Under the pieces are notes generated by a model. The model saw only the letters and a program-made list of their open reading frames with translations, was not told the DNA's origin and searched no databases. 64,000 nt of DNA, taken from positions 65,020,625-65,084,624 of the forward strand of contig CM055095.1 of the NCBI GenBank assembly GCA_029204225.1, in the 5' to 3' direction. This DNA is from Diphasiastrum complanatum. Lineage: Eukaryota; Streptophyta; Lycopodiopsida; Lycopodiales; Lycopodiaceae. The position numbers and the translations under genes are program-made. How positions within the stretch are numbered: position 1 is the stretch's first letter; every line of letters starts with the position of its first letter. Positions 45,612-56,092 of the stretch are shown piece by piece.

Positions 45612-45860
45612 ATGCTTATACATGAGTTCTCTTGGGGTTCATCTATCCATTGGTGCACTATCTTGATGATATCTTGCAATCTTGTGTGTAGAATGTTCAT
45701 ATTTTGCTATTTTTGGATCCACATGTGGGAATTACAATAGGGTACTATTATTGTATGGACATCAACTTCATTTTATCATTTATTTGATGTTTGATCAAGT
45801 TCTTATTGAGTTTGCATCTCTTTCATTGAGTAGATGCTGATTTTGCTACATGGGCAATGT
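45214..45860 (+). repeat. Putative LTR of element G1 (3' end uncertain)
   Basis: Starts TGTGGAGATTTCAACTAG directly after a purine tract and resembles the LTR starts of D and G2. It contains the long TC microsatellite. The end, near tttgctaca about 45860, is a guess from the CA terminus. Confidence 0.5.
45534..45609 (+). repeat. (TC)n microsatellite
   Basis: An uninterrupted run of about 37 TC units inside the G1 LTR. The minus-strand ORF with alternating Arg-Glu across it is a product of the repeat. Confidence 0.97.
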
Positions 45861-46499
45861 TGTATGTTGTGTTGACTTTCTAACCAAAAATCAAAGGACA
45901 CATTTTGGATCTTAATGATCTGAAATTCCTCACGGAATGAACATAAGGTATGTCATTTGAAGAAGACACTTTATGGCCTACAACAAGCACCATGTGCATA
46001 ACATAACAAAATTGATGCATACTTATAATCTAAATGAATGAGAACACACTAAAATCTTAATTTATTTTTTATCCTCTAAAAATATAATTCTTTGGGTGCT
46101 CTTTAGGTTCATGACTTGATTATTACTGAAAATAATTAGATGTAGTGGAAGTGATCAAGACAGATCTTCAAAATCGATTTGAAATAATTAATCTTAACCT
46201 TATGCAGTATTGTCTTGGAGTACAAGTGTGGCCAAAAGGGCATGAGATATGTTTGACATGAGCTAAATATGTCAAAGATTGCACAATTAGTAGCTAATGC
46301 TTGTTTAATAATTTTTATTATTTTAGAATTTCAAAGCTTATTGTCTTTCTTTTGTCATATAAAATCATTATCCTTCTTCAATAGCTAGGTTAAAGAGACA
46401 TGAGTATTTGTATAATTGTCAATAATGTCATGTAATAACCAACATGATCAAAAAAATTTCTCAGCTTTTTGATATTGGTTGGAGGTTTTAAAGCCATGA
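45861..46499 (+). pseudogene. Badly decayed copia RT fragment
   Basis: Around 45950-46030 the plus strand encodes VCHLKKTLYGLQQAPC, the conserved copia RT motif. Further weak RT similarity lies near 46100-46250 (QYCLGVQVWPKG). No open frame of any length remains. The segment is cut at 46499 by element H at target catga. Confidence 0.6.
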
Positions 46500-47206
46500 T
46501 GTGAAGTTTTTAGCACGTGTGAACTTCACCACACACCCTACAAGGATTTACTGAGGTGTTGTGATTGCACAAGATTGATCAAAGTATAGTATGCTTGAAA
46601 AATCTAAGGCAAGAGCACAATGACATACATCTGATGAAAGAATCTAACTCTTCACTATGAGAAATGAATGTCAAAAATAATTCTAAGTGTTCAGTATGGG
46701 AAAAAGAGGTTGCTCTCGGGTAGAGAGAGAATATCAAGCATAGAAAACTCGGGTAGAGAGAGAATGAGTCCAAAGCACGAAAATCTCAATATTCACAATA
46801 TGGCCAGCTTTTCCTACATGAGAGAGACTCGAATTCCTACAGTGGAGTTGCATGGAAAGTCCACTTAACTGAACTAATTCACCTACCAGAGATCCACACG
46901 TGTAACTGCATGCATGCATGTTGCATGTCAACTCATAAAAACTGCCTAGACATGTGTAGATCACAGAAACTACTTTGCATGTTGCATGCACTGATTGCAT
47001 GTGGCTTGCATGCATACAGTATGACTTTGCATGTTATCTACTGCATGTCATTAAAATTGAACCTATCTAACTCAAATCCGAGCTACACTAGAAGGATATG
47101 TACTCAATTCACACTCCTTTTATGTACAACATAAAATTTAGTGGAAATCATCATGGACATGGCCCTAAACTCGAGATAGGAAGATAATATTATAATAATC
47201 TTCACA
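46500..47206 (-). repeat. 3' LTR of element H (707 bp)
   Basis: Minus strand TGTGAAGATTATTA ... AAACTTCACA. It aligns with 51425-52151 with numerous small differences. It contains many TGCATG words (46905-47050). Confidence 0.92.
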
Positions 47207-48731
47207 CTCCTCCTTAAAGTTTATGTTCCTATCAACATAGGCTTCGAAATTAGGCCAAGGTTTGACCTCATCTTCATAAATACATTCTTGAGTAGAGGTT
47301 TGGTGAGAAGATCTTCAATACAATCTGAAGATGCAACATGTTCCAATGCAATCTCTCTCCCAATGATTTTTTCTCTTACAAAATGATGAGCCACTTCAAT
47401 ATGCTTGCTCCTTGCATGGATTATTTGCAAGAGCCTGAGCAGAAATGTTATCATTCTTGATAATTGGAAGATCTTCGTCTGCATAACACTTTAGCTCCAA
47501 AAGTAGCCTTTTGATCCATAAAACCTCCTTTGTTGTGGTTGTAAGAGATTTGTATTCAGCTTCACAGGACGATAAGCCTAATAGTTGCCTGTTTCTTTGA
47601 TAGCCAAGAAACCAAGTTCCCTCCAAGAAATATAGTGTAAGCACTTGTGGATTTCCTATCCAACCTGTCTCCTGCAAAATTTGAATCTGAAAAAAGTCAG
47701 ATCTTCTCCTTCGTAGAATAATCCATAATCCAAGGTAGAAGATATATACCTCAAGACTCTTTTAGCCAACTTCCAATGATATAACTTTAGATCCTGCATG
47801 TGTTGACTTAGCTTATGAACACAAAAGCTTAGATAAGGCCTAGTCACATTTAACCAAATAAGTGAGCCAATAAGACTCCTATAAAGAGTGATGTCCACAA
47901 AGGATTTTTCATCATCTTTCATAGGAACTTTTACAATGTGCTCCATAGGTGTATCTATGCCTTTACAGTTTTCCATATGGAATTTCCTGGGCATAGAAAG
48001 TGCATATCTACTTTGGCATGACCTTTCCAAAAATCGATTTCAAGGCCTAGAGTATAGTGAAGAACTCCTATGTCTTGCATCTTAAACTCAGTAAGTGCAT
48101 GCTTAGTTTCTTCAACTAAGTTCTCATTGTTTCCACAAAGAACGATATCATCTACATAGATGAGAAGTATAATTACAAAGCTATCTACAAACTTATAATA
48201 CAAAGAAGAGTCATATTCACTTAGCAAAATCCAAGTGATATGAGATAGGAGTTGAGCCTTGCATACCAAGACCTTGGTGCCTATTTCAGTCCATACAGAC
48301 TTTTGAACAAAAGACAAACTTTTGATTCATCACCTTCCTTCACAAAATCTGGAGGCTGCTCCATGTAAATCTCCTCCTCAAGGTAACCATTGAGAAATGC
48401 ATAGAAACATCAAGTTGGAACATACTCCATTTGTGAAAACATGCAAGAGAGATGAGTATTCGAATTGTTACCATCTTTGCAACTGGTGCAAAGGTGCCTT
48501 CATAGTCAAGACCTTTGACCTGTGAGTAGCCTTAGGCACAAAGTCTTGCTTTATACTTATTGATAGATCCATCATGATTTTGAAGGGCTCCACAAGCTCC
48601 CATGTGTTGTTTGATATCAAGGCTTCAAACTCTTGGGTTATTGCTTCAACCCACTCTTTGGATTGAAGTGCTTCTTGGACATCCTTAGTCTCTTCATTTG
48701 ATATAAAAAGTGCATGATAAAAAAGTTTCAC
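47207..48731 (-). pseudogene. RT-RNase H of element H, frameshifted
   Basis: Overlapping minus-strand ORFs (48731-48468, 48317-47955, 48030-47656, 47677-47396, 47484-47221) together cover RT and RNase H: EALQSKEWVEAITQEFEAL, LIYVDDIVLCGN near 48130-48170, CQSRYALSMPRKFHMENCKG, TRPYLSFCVHKLSQHM, SSCEAEYKSL and SKHIEVAHHFVREK. At least four frameshifts separate them. A purine tract (aaggaggag, about 47207-47215) precedes the 3' LTR. Confidence 0.88.
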
Positions 48732-49404
48732 CTTTCACTTGCCTTCCTTCAGCATCATATGTGAGCCTGCTTGGCCCAGATCTTGCTCGTGTAGATCTTC
48801 TTGGTGTGGTAGTTTGAATTTGTTCCTCCTCAAGCCTCGGCCTCACCTCTTCTTGAATAGCATCAAGATTCATAATTGATCTCGCATGAGACTCCTTGAC
48901 CTGTGCATCATCCAAGTTAAACTTCTGATCTTCATAGAAGATCACATCTCTACTAACGACATTCTTGTTAGTAGAGGGTAAATAAACTTTGTATGCTTTT
49001 TTGGTAGATGCATATCCTACAAAAATTCCTTTTACTGCACTAGGATCTTCCTTCTTCCTAGTTTCTAGAGGCACATGCACAAAGCATACACAACCAAAAA
49101 TCCTAAGATGATCTACCTTAGGCTTTTTCTTATACAACATCTCAAATGGTGTCTTTCCTCCTATTGCAAGATTTGAAAGCCTATTACAAAGATAGTTTGC
49201 ACATGCAGCTGCCTCTCCCCAAAATTCTTTAGGCAAAGAAGCTTCTAGCCTGATGGCTTTTGCACATTCACACAAAGTTCTAGTTTTTCTCTCAGCAACT
49301 CCATTTTGCTGAGGAATATATGAACAAGAAAACTCTCTTTGAATACCCTCTCTCTCACAAAAAGTCTTTAAACTTATTGGAAGTGTATTCTCCTCCACTA
49401 TCAC
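48694..49404 (-). pseudogene. Integrase C-terminal half of element H
   Basis: Reading resumes with SDSGGEY-type core sequence just after the gag-protease ORF stops, then CEREGIQREFSCSYIPQQNGVAERKTRTL, LCNRLSNLAIGGKTPFEML, VDHLRIFGCVCFVHVPL and VVSRDVIFYE. The zinc region and the first catalytic Asp are absent. The junction at about 49400-49415 joins the protease end to the core at a short shared gttattaag-like stretch. Confidence 0.88.
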
Positions 49405-50651
49405 TTAATAACTTCATTTTCTCTTGAGATTATACACTTGTCAACTTGAAACTTGACATCCAATCCACTATCAAGCAACTGTCCTACACTGATGAGATTC
49501 TTGGTCAATATAGGTACATACAGTACATCATGTAAGCAAAAAGATTTTGATGATGATGCATGCAGTGGAATACTACCTATTTTTTCAATCCTACACTCTA
49601 CATCATTAGCAGTATAGATTGATCTTTTTGCACCTAGATATGGCATAAGATTAGTGAAAGAGTTTCTAGAACTAGACATATGGGAATTAGTCCCACTATC
49701 TATCCACGAGACTTCTTCATTCTTAAAAGAAAAAGATGAAAAAGTAGACATCATTGATGAATCCTCTCTTTTACTCTCAACACCCTCACACTCTTCCTCA
49801 TTAGTAAGATTAGCTTGCTTAGATAGGTTCTTCTTCTTGAAACAGTTTGATGCATAGTGTCCTTTCTTGCCACACCAAAAACACTTGATCTTTGACAGCT
49901 TCTTCTTGCCATTGGATGTTGCAGCCTGTGAGGACTGATCCTCACCACCTTCTTTGGCTTTGTCCTTCTTGAAGTGTTGTTGTCCTTTGCCCTTGCCTCT
50001 TGACTTGTCTCTGATGAAGAGTGCTTTGTCATCTCCACCATCTTTCAATGAAAGTCTATTGATCCTCAGCATCTTGTTCTCTTGCCTACTTTCTTCAGCA
50101 ATGAGACCACCTTGCAGTGTCTCCAAGGATGGAAGATCCTCCCTGACAACATAAGTCTGCACAATATTATCATACTCATCTCTAAGTCCATTTAGGACTA
50201 CTTGAACAAGTTCAGTGTTCTTAAGAGCATCACTAATACCAACTAACTCTTGATGAAGATCCTTAACTCTCATGACATATGATGAAGCACTCTCATCTAC
50301 TCTCTGATAACTTAGAAAGATTTGATTTCTAAGTGTAAGCAATCTAGAAATATTCTTGATTTCATAGATTGTTTTTAGAGTATCCCAAGATTCCTTGGCA
50401 GTGGTGCATGTACTGATCTCTCTTAACACTTCATTGGTAACATTTATTTTTATAAATTGAAGGGCTATTCTGGTTCTTTTGTGAAATGCTGCAACTTCAT
50501 TAGGTGCAGCAGGTTCTTCTTCAGCTCCACTCACAATATCCTTTACATCATGTAGAATCAATAATGATTCCATTTTGATCTTCCACATTGCATAATTGAA
50601 AGATGTTAATCTCTCACTGTGCTCTAAGAAATGTGAACCAGATGAAGACAT
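49401..50651 (-). CDS. gag: Gag-protease of element H
   Basis: An open 416-codon frame on the minus strand. It starts MSSSGSHFLEHSERL, has the gag core (NYAMWKIKMESLLIL), zinc knuckle CFWCGKKGHYASNC near residues 250-263 and protease motif VSWIDSGTNSHMS near residue 320, with the catalytic Asp kept but the usual Gly-Ala replaced by Gly-Thr. It ends NEVIK at TAA/TGA 49401-49403, at the deletion that removed the integrase N-terminus. It could still yield particle protein in trans for other elements. Whether it is expressed is unknown. Confidence 0.85.
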   Translation of the reverse strand: MSSSGSHFLEHSERLTSFNYAMWKIKMESLLILHDVKDIVSGAEEEPAAPNEVAAFHKRTRIALQFIKINVTNEVLREISTCTTAKESWDTLKTIYEIKNISRLLTLRNQIFLSYQRVDESASSYVMRVKDLHQELVGISDALKNTELVQVVLNGLRDEYDNIVQTYVVREDLPSLETLQGGLIAEESRQENKMLRINRLSLKDGGDDKALFIRDKSRGKGKGQQHFKKDKAKEGGEDQSSQAATSNGKKKLSKIKCFWCGKKGHYASNCFKKKNLSKQANLTNEEECEGVESKREDSSMMSTFSSFSFKNEEVSWIDSGTNSHMSSSRNSFTNLMPYLGAKRSIYTANDVECRIEKIGSIPLHASSSKSFCLHDVLYVPILTKNLISVGQLLDSGLDVKFQVDKCIISRENEVIK

Positions 50652-51412
50652 CTTCTCTATGAGAAACTCTAGTAGTGATAAAAAATGGAGTTGAAAAGAT
50701 GTTGCTTGCTATCTCAATCTAGGATCTAGCACAGATGTTGATCCACCCTATGACATCTAGCAATAGATTTGAGAACAAATTCTCAACACCGAAAATCAAT
50801 CTATCTTGAATTTGGATCTTGCTTCAGTCACAAAAAAGAAGCACATGCAAGCAAGAAATCTATCTCTCCCACGAGTTTCAAAGTGCTGATAAACTCTCTA
50901 GGAACTTACTTTCAACTCAAACACAGTAATTTGTGTGAAATGAAAAGTCTAAGCCTCAGAACACTCACTTCTATCCAATTCTACTTGATTGACAGTGAAA
51001 ATTGATGAAAAATGGTGAAAAAGACAGATGTGTGCTCACTTTGGCATATCCCACGAGTTGAGTACCCTCTCAAACTCTCTGATTGCCTAAAACTCTTCTA
51101 AAAACAAATCAAATTGATTTAGAAACAAGGGCAACACAATTTACTCTTCAATACCTTTCCAACAAGCTATAGAACATAAAATTTGGATCATTCCTTGAGA
51201 AGTAGCACTCATTAATGAGGGCTGATTTCACACGTGTGAGCTCTATGTCCGTACAGAGCTCCGCTGGATCAAATCAGCCTTGATTTGATCCACTTATGAT
51301 CCACAAATTGCTTGTTTCTCAGTGAGTTTGAATCCCTCTCCCAAATCCGAGTTCCTACAAGCAAAAACACTACTGATATGATGTATACACCCTCACCTCT
51401 TCAAAGCATGAA

Positions 51413-51424
51413 GCTCTGATACCA
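51413..51424 (-). other. Primer-binding site of element H
   Basis: tggtatcagagc on the minus strand, directly after the LTR. Confidence 0.92.
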
Positions 51425-52151
51425 TGTGAAATTTTTAGCACGTGTGACTTCACCACACACCCTACAGGATCTTACTGAGGTGTTGTGATTGCACAAGATT
51501 GATCAAAGAACAGTATGCTTGAAAAGTCTAAGGCAAGAGCACAATGGCATACATCTGATGAAAAAATCTAACTCTTCACCATGAGAAATGAATGTCTGAA
51601 ATAGTTCTAAGTGTTCAGTATGGGAAAAAGAGGCTGCTCTTGGGTAGAGAGAGAAAATCAAGCATAGAAAACTCGGGTAGAGAGAGAATGAGTCCAAAAC
51701 ACCAAAATCTCAATATTCACAATATGGCAAAACATGCCCAACTTTTCCTACATGAGAGAGACTCAAATTCCTATAGTGGAGTTGCATGGAAAGTCCACTT
51801 AACTGAACTAATTCACCTACTTGAGATCCACATGTAATTGCATGCATGTATGTTGCATGTACTACATGTCAACTCATAAAACTGCCTAGACATGTGTAGA
51901 TCATAGAAACTACTTTGCATGTTGCATGCACTGATTGCATGTGGCTTGCATGCATACAATATGACTTTGCATGTTATCTAAACTATTGCATGTCATCAGA
52001 ATTGAACCTATCTAACTCAAATCCGAGCTACACTAGAAGGATATGTGCTCAATTCACACTCCTTTTATGTACAACATGAAATTTAGTGGAAATCATCATG
52101 GACATGGCCCTAAACTCGAGATAGGAAGATAATATTTTAATAATCTTCACA
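51425..52151 (-). repeat. 5' LTR of element H (727 bp)
   Basis: Minus strand TGTGAAGATTATTA ... AATTTCACA. It is about 20 bp longer than the 3' LTR through small indels. TGCATG words are repeated as in the other LTR. Confidence 0.92.
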
Positions 52152-52156
52152 CATGA

Positions 52157-52560
52157 TAATTGTGACTTTGTCCTTGTTCAAGCCTTATTCATATGTATGA
52201 TAATTTACGTCCCAACAAGATATTTTATTCTAGACCAAAAAATTATTTTCTAGGATGCAATGATACTGATGCTCTTTGTAATGTAGAAAGTACTTTTTTG
52301 AGTTTATCCAAATGATATCATTTATGGCTATTAGCACAAAAATTATCCTTCCTTGTAGCAACATTACATTTCTTGAGATCTTGACATACCATGATCTTTT
52401 CAACTTTTTTTCAACAATGGAAATTGCTACGTCCACATCCAATACTAAGGATCTAGAATAATTTTTGGTGTGGATACTTGGCACTCTAGTATTTGAGTTT
52501 ATTATTCATGCCTAAATATTTTATTCAAGGCCAATTATGTAATCAATAATCTTGAGAGGT
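52157..52560. other. Unassigned stretch right of element H
   Basis: Continuation of the sequence interrupted by H. A minus-strand 84-codon ORF (52230-52484) has no recognised motif. Nothing else is supported. Confidence 0.35.
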
Positions 52561-53219
52561 CCCATGAGAAAAATATAGATCCTAAGTGGATCTAAAGTCC
52601 AAGATCATTGGCTTGATTGCTTGCACTCCAAACTACATAAGCTAGGAATTGGCAAAACATTCTATGCTACCTATAATGCAAAAGAACTTGACCAAAAAGC
52701 ATTTACCACAAATGGAAACTTCCATAGACATCAAGTGTGGCTCAAAATAGGAGTATACAGTCCGTACCACATTAGCCTACCAGTTTTGGAAAGCATCTAA
52801 GATCATACACACAAGCTTGAACTCAATCACTACACATTGCCAACAATGGAAGGAGAAACCAATAGAAAAATCTCTCATTAAGCAAATGAATACAATGGAT
52901 ATGCTCCAACCTATTTCTCTACAAAATTCAGCCTAATATAGGTGAGAAAGATGACTCTCTCTCCTCTGTCTAGAACTTAGGACCCAATTTTAGGACAACA
53001 GTAGCCTAAAATAGCCAATTTTGGCCTATATGTCCAAATGACATGATTTTGGTGTCATTTCAAGTTTCTGAAGTTTGAAACTTCTTCAATATGAAATATA
53101 TACTAAAATAAAAGTATCTAGACCTGTTCCACATGTGTGAACGGTTAGATCCAAAACTATGTGCCAAAATTACCAATTTTGGCCTAAAACTAGTCAAGGA
53201 AATGTTGACAATTTTCACA
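52561..53219 (-). repeat. Putative LTR of element G2 (far end uncertain)
   Basis: On the minus strand it starts TGTGAAAATTGTCAAC at 53219, directly after a purine tract (gttgaagagggag, 53220-53232). It repeats taggccaaaattgg-type words. The start resembles the LTR starts of D and G1. The other end cannot be fixed. Confidence 0.5.
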
Positions 53220-53555
53220 CTCCCTCTTCAACTTTGCTTGCTAGTTTTACAACACTACTTTGATCTAACTTAAGAATGATTTCCATCTGAAGGATAGATC
53301 TCCTCTCAATGATCCTAATATATACAAAACAATAAACTTTATAATTGATATAGATCATAGTGTCCATATTGGATGTTTCACTATTTCTTACCTCAATTTT
53401 ACATTTCAAGATGAAACTAGTAAATGAAGAATAACATAGAATGGGAAGGGAATGATTCCTCCATGTTTCCACCTTTGAAATCTCTGTAAAACAGTAGCAA
53501 ACATATAACAAATGAAAGTGAGTAATTCCTGCTTGCATGTCTTCTCCATATTTCA
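53220..53555 (-). pseudogene. 3' end of copia-like element G2
   Basis: Similar to G1 (44940-45213) in opposite orientation: VRNSETSNMDTM, MEIILKLDQSS and KVEEGV just before the purine tract and LTR. G1 and G2 therefore converge on the segment holding H. G2 is cut at 53555 by element I. Confidence 0.55.
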
Positions 53556-54152
53556 TGTGATGCCACACAAATGTCAAAAATTGAATACCAACATAAATAT
53601 GGCATGATATACTCGAAAATGAAGATATGAGTTGGTTAAGTATAAATCATGAAGAGGCCTAAGTCATTTTCCGAGAATATATCTCCTAAGTACTTGCCTT
53701 ATAAATTAAGGACTAGACCTTTCATAGGAAAAGACATTGCCTTGGATAACCCTTAACTAGGTTGTCCATACGAAACGACTAGTTATGAAAAGACACGTTA
53801 AACTAGAGTAACTTTAACTCATAGTTAAGTATACCTCTTATGGTATAGTTGAACGTATTTTCAGTTTAATTCTTAACTAGACCCTTTCGCGGAAGCAACG
53901 CACCTATTGTTTAAGAGGTGTGTTTGTTCGTCCCATAGAACATATATTGATCTCACACTTCAGTCTCGATCATCGAGAGAGAAGAGTTTATGCTTATGTA
54001 AGAGATTGAAGAAGTGAATAGAGTTCTGTGAGTTATTCTCCCAAATCTTTGTTCTCCGCACTGTTGAGTGTGAGTGATCTTGAGTTTGCTAACAATCTCT
54101 AACGCATTTCATGAATTACTCTCTGATCAGACAGACGCTCTAGTGCATTACA
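53556..54152 (+). repeat. Left LTR (or its first part) of element I
   Basis: Matches 58696-59279 nearly throughout, with a 13-bp extra block near 53583. If the LTR extends to the primer site its right end would be ...gacatatacca near 54826. Confidence 0.8.
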
Positions 54153-54831
54153 GTCGTTTGCTGTGTTTTCGTAAAGCATGCTCTAAAGAACTGTCTTAAA
54201 ATCATCTTATTCATCTGTCGCAAATACTTTCTTTTTTGACACTCGAATAATGACTATCTTTGTGCAGTCTAGCACGATCATTGAATTAAGTTGTATGTAT
54301 ACAAATGAGATGACAGTCCCTGTCTGAAGAATTGAGTCTCTGCTCTGTTTTCCTGATTGGCATTGACATAAGTTTCTAACGTGCTCTAAAACCATTCGTG
54401 CTCTTGAACCATTAAGTTGGGCTTTAGTTGTTGAGGACTATTGTCTAGGAACGAATAGTTCGCTAACTCGATTAATTAATTGTTTGCGCAGTCGAGAATA
54501 CATCGAACAATTCCCGATTCTCTGTTGACACCTTAGTCAGCCAGAGTGTAGTTTGCTGTACTACTCTGATAACATTTCATTTGTAGAATGCGCTTCCTTC
54601 AATTCGATAGAGACCAGATTGTTGTTTTGAATTCATTAACATTACCCATTCCAAATATAAGTAATACTGGTTACTTTTTAATGTCCGTCGACAACCAGAA
54701 TAACATTCAAAACCACCTGTCATAATTACACCAAAAACTTAACTTTCTAATGTTGTCCTCTATGGGAGCGATACTTTTCACTACAAAATCTATATTAACC
54801 ATGTTGGTATAGCATGACATATACCAAGTTT

Positions 54832-54850
54832 TGGCGCCGTTGCCGGGGAT
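54832..54850 (+). other. Primer-binding site of element I
   Basis: ttggcgccgttgccgggga is the characteristic sequence next to the 5' LTR of plant Athila/Tat-type Ty3/gypsy elements. Confidence 0.85.
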
Positions 54851-54902
54851 AGTTTAGGAAAAAGTTATAAGAAATCTAAAGATCCATTTCCATCTCTAAT
54901 GT

Positions 54903-55317
54903 ATGTTAGATAGAGAATCGAGATTAGAAAGATACCAGAAGCTTAGAGAGGAGTTTTTACGAAGACAGAGTGAAAGTACTAGTTGTAGAAATCTAGACGA
55001 AATCACTGCTCAGTTACTTGAACTCCTAATTGGCTTCAGTATGGAGGGTCCTGCTGCACGCTTCACTTCTATCTCTAAAATTAAATATGATTATTTCAAA
55101 GAGACCAGTTCCGATGATGCAAATAGCTATGTCTCACAATTTGAGTCAATAGCCAATGCGAATAACGAGGGAACTGACGTAGACAAACTACGAATTTTCC
55201 CTAGTCTACTAAGAAAGCAGGCATATATCTGGTATAGTCAGGTAGAACCAGACCGTGTAGGAACTTGGTAACTGTTGAAAGATGTGTTTCTGAACCAGTT
55301 CAGAGAGATAGGAAATT
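54903..55317 (+). pseudogene. Gypsy-type gag remnant of element I
   Basis: An open frame from 54903 to TAA 55269-55271 is followed in frame by LLKDVFLNQFREIG. MLDRESRLERYQKLREEFL leads to FPSLLRKQAYIWYSQVEPDRVGTW, the hallmark of the retrotransposon gag domain of Athila/Tat-like elements. It is short and C-terminally lost; there is no zinc knuckle. Confidence 0.78.
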
Positions 55318-55656
55318 TTCGTGAACTTTTCTACCACTGTTCAACATTTGTTCGAACTGTTTCGTGAATTTTTCGAGAATTTTTTTGTCTTCTCTCAAAT
55401 CTTTTAAGTTATGTTTCAAAGTATTTTCGAGAAACTTTCGCGACATTCAATTGTGAACTGTAACTTGTCATTTTTTTTTTCTTTCGAGAATTTTTCTAGA
55501 AATTTCTAGTATTTTTTTTTTCTTTCTCCAGTTTTTCGAGGAATTTTCTAGGATGACACTTAACATTTTCTAGAATTTTTCGTGAAGTTCTGTATCATTT
55601 TCTAGAATCTCTCAAGAATGTTTCACGAAACATTCTAGAAACTTTCTAGTATCCTT
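55318..55656 (+). promoter_or_regulatory. Cluster of TTCnnGAA heat-shock-element-like sites
   Basis: I count twelve matches to TTCnnGAA (TTCTAGAA, TTCGAGAA, TTCGTGAA, TTCACGAA, TTCAAGAA) in about 340 bp, several in overlapping or closely spaced arrangement such as ttctagaatttttcgtgaag. In plants this pattern is the binding site of heat-shock factors. It lies upstream of the accessory ORF at 56093. Function is inferred from motif density only. Confidence 0.6.
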
Positions 55657-56092
55657 CAAGAATCTCTCAACCTACCTTTTCAAAAATCTATCTACCTACT
55701 TTTTACATCCCTCTATTAAAGATGATGGCCATGTGATCCTCATTATTCACACGTGTGTACGCTCACATATCAAAACCGATATTGTTTCTCCTTAATTTAT
55801 TTGTTTTTTTTTTTCAAAAATGGTCTTCCGTCATTAAAGATCGATCTGCCAAATCATAGTTTCAAACACTGACCCATGCACATACTCCATAAATGGAAGT
55901 GACAGATGTCAAGTCACCATGCCACGTCATCATCCCTTCCACACCGCTACTGCATATCAGAATTATTTTTCATTTTTCTTCCTTACACTTTCTGCCTGTG
56001 ATTTTATGCTTTCCTGCGCACATTCTCTTTGCGATCACAACGTTCATTTGTGACCTATTGTGATCTACGAGATTTCGTAAAAAATTCAAACA

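Larger units (their letters stand above)
46500..52151 (-). mobile_element. Ty1/copia element H
   Basis: Minus-strand element: 5' LTR 52151-51425, primer site, leader, gag-protease, integrase remainder, RT, RNase H, purine tract and 3' LTR 47206-46500. There is a perfect target duplication catga (46495-46499 and 52152-52156). The integrase zinc region and first part of the core are deleted, and RT/RNase H is frameshifted, so it is dead, but gag-protease is open. Confidence 0.94.

Noticed and set aside
45449-45700. Minus-strand ORF with alternating Arg-Glu
   Set aside because: Translation of the TC microsatellite.
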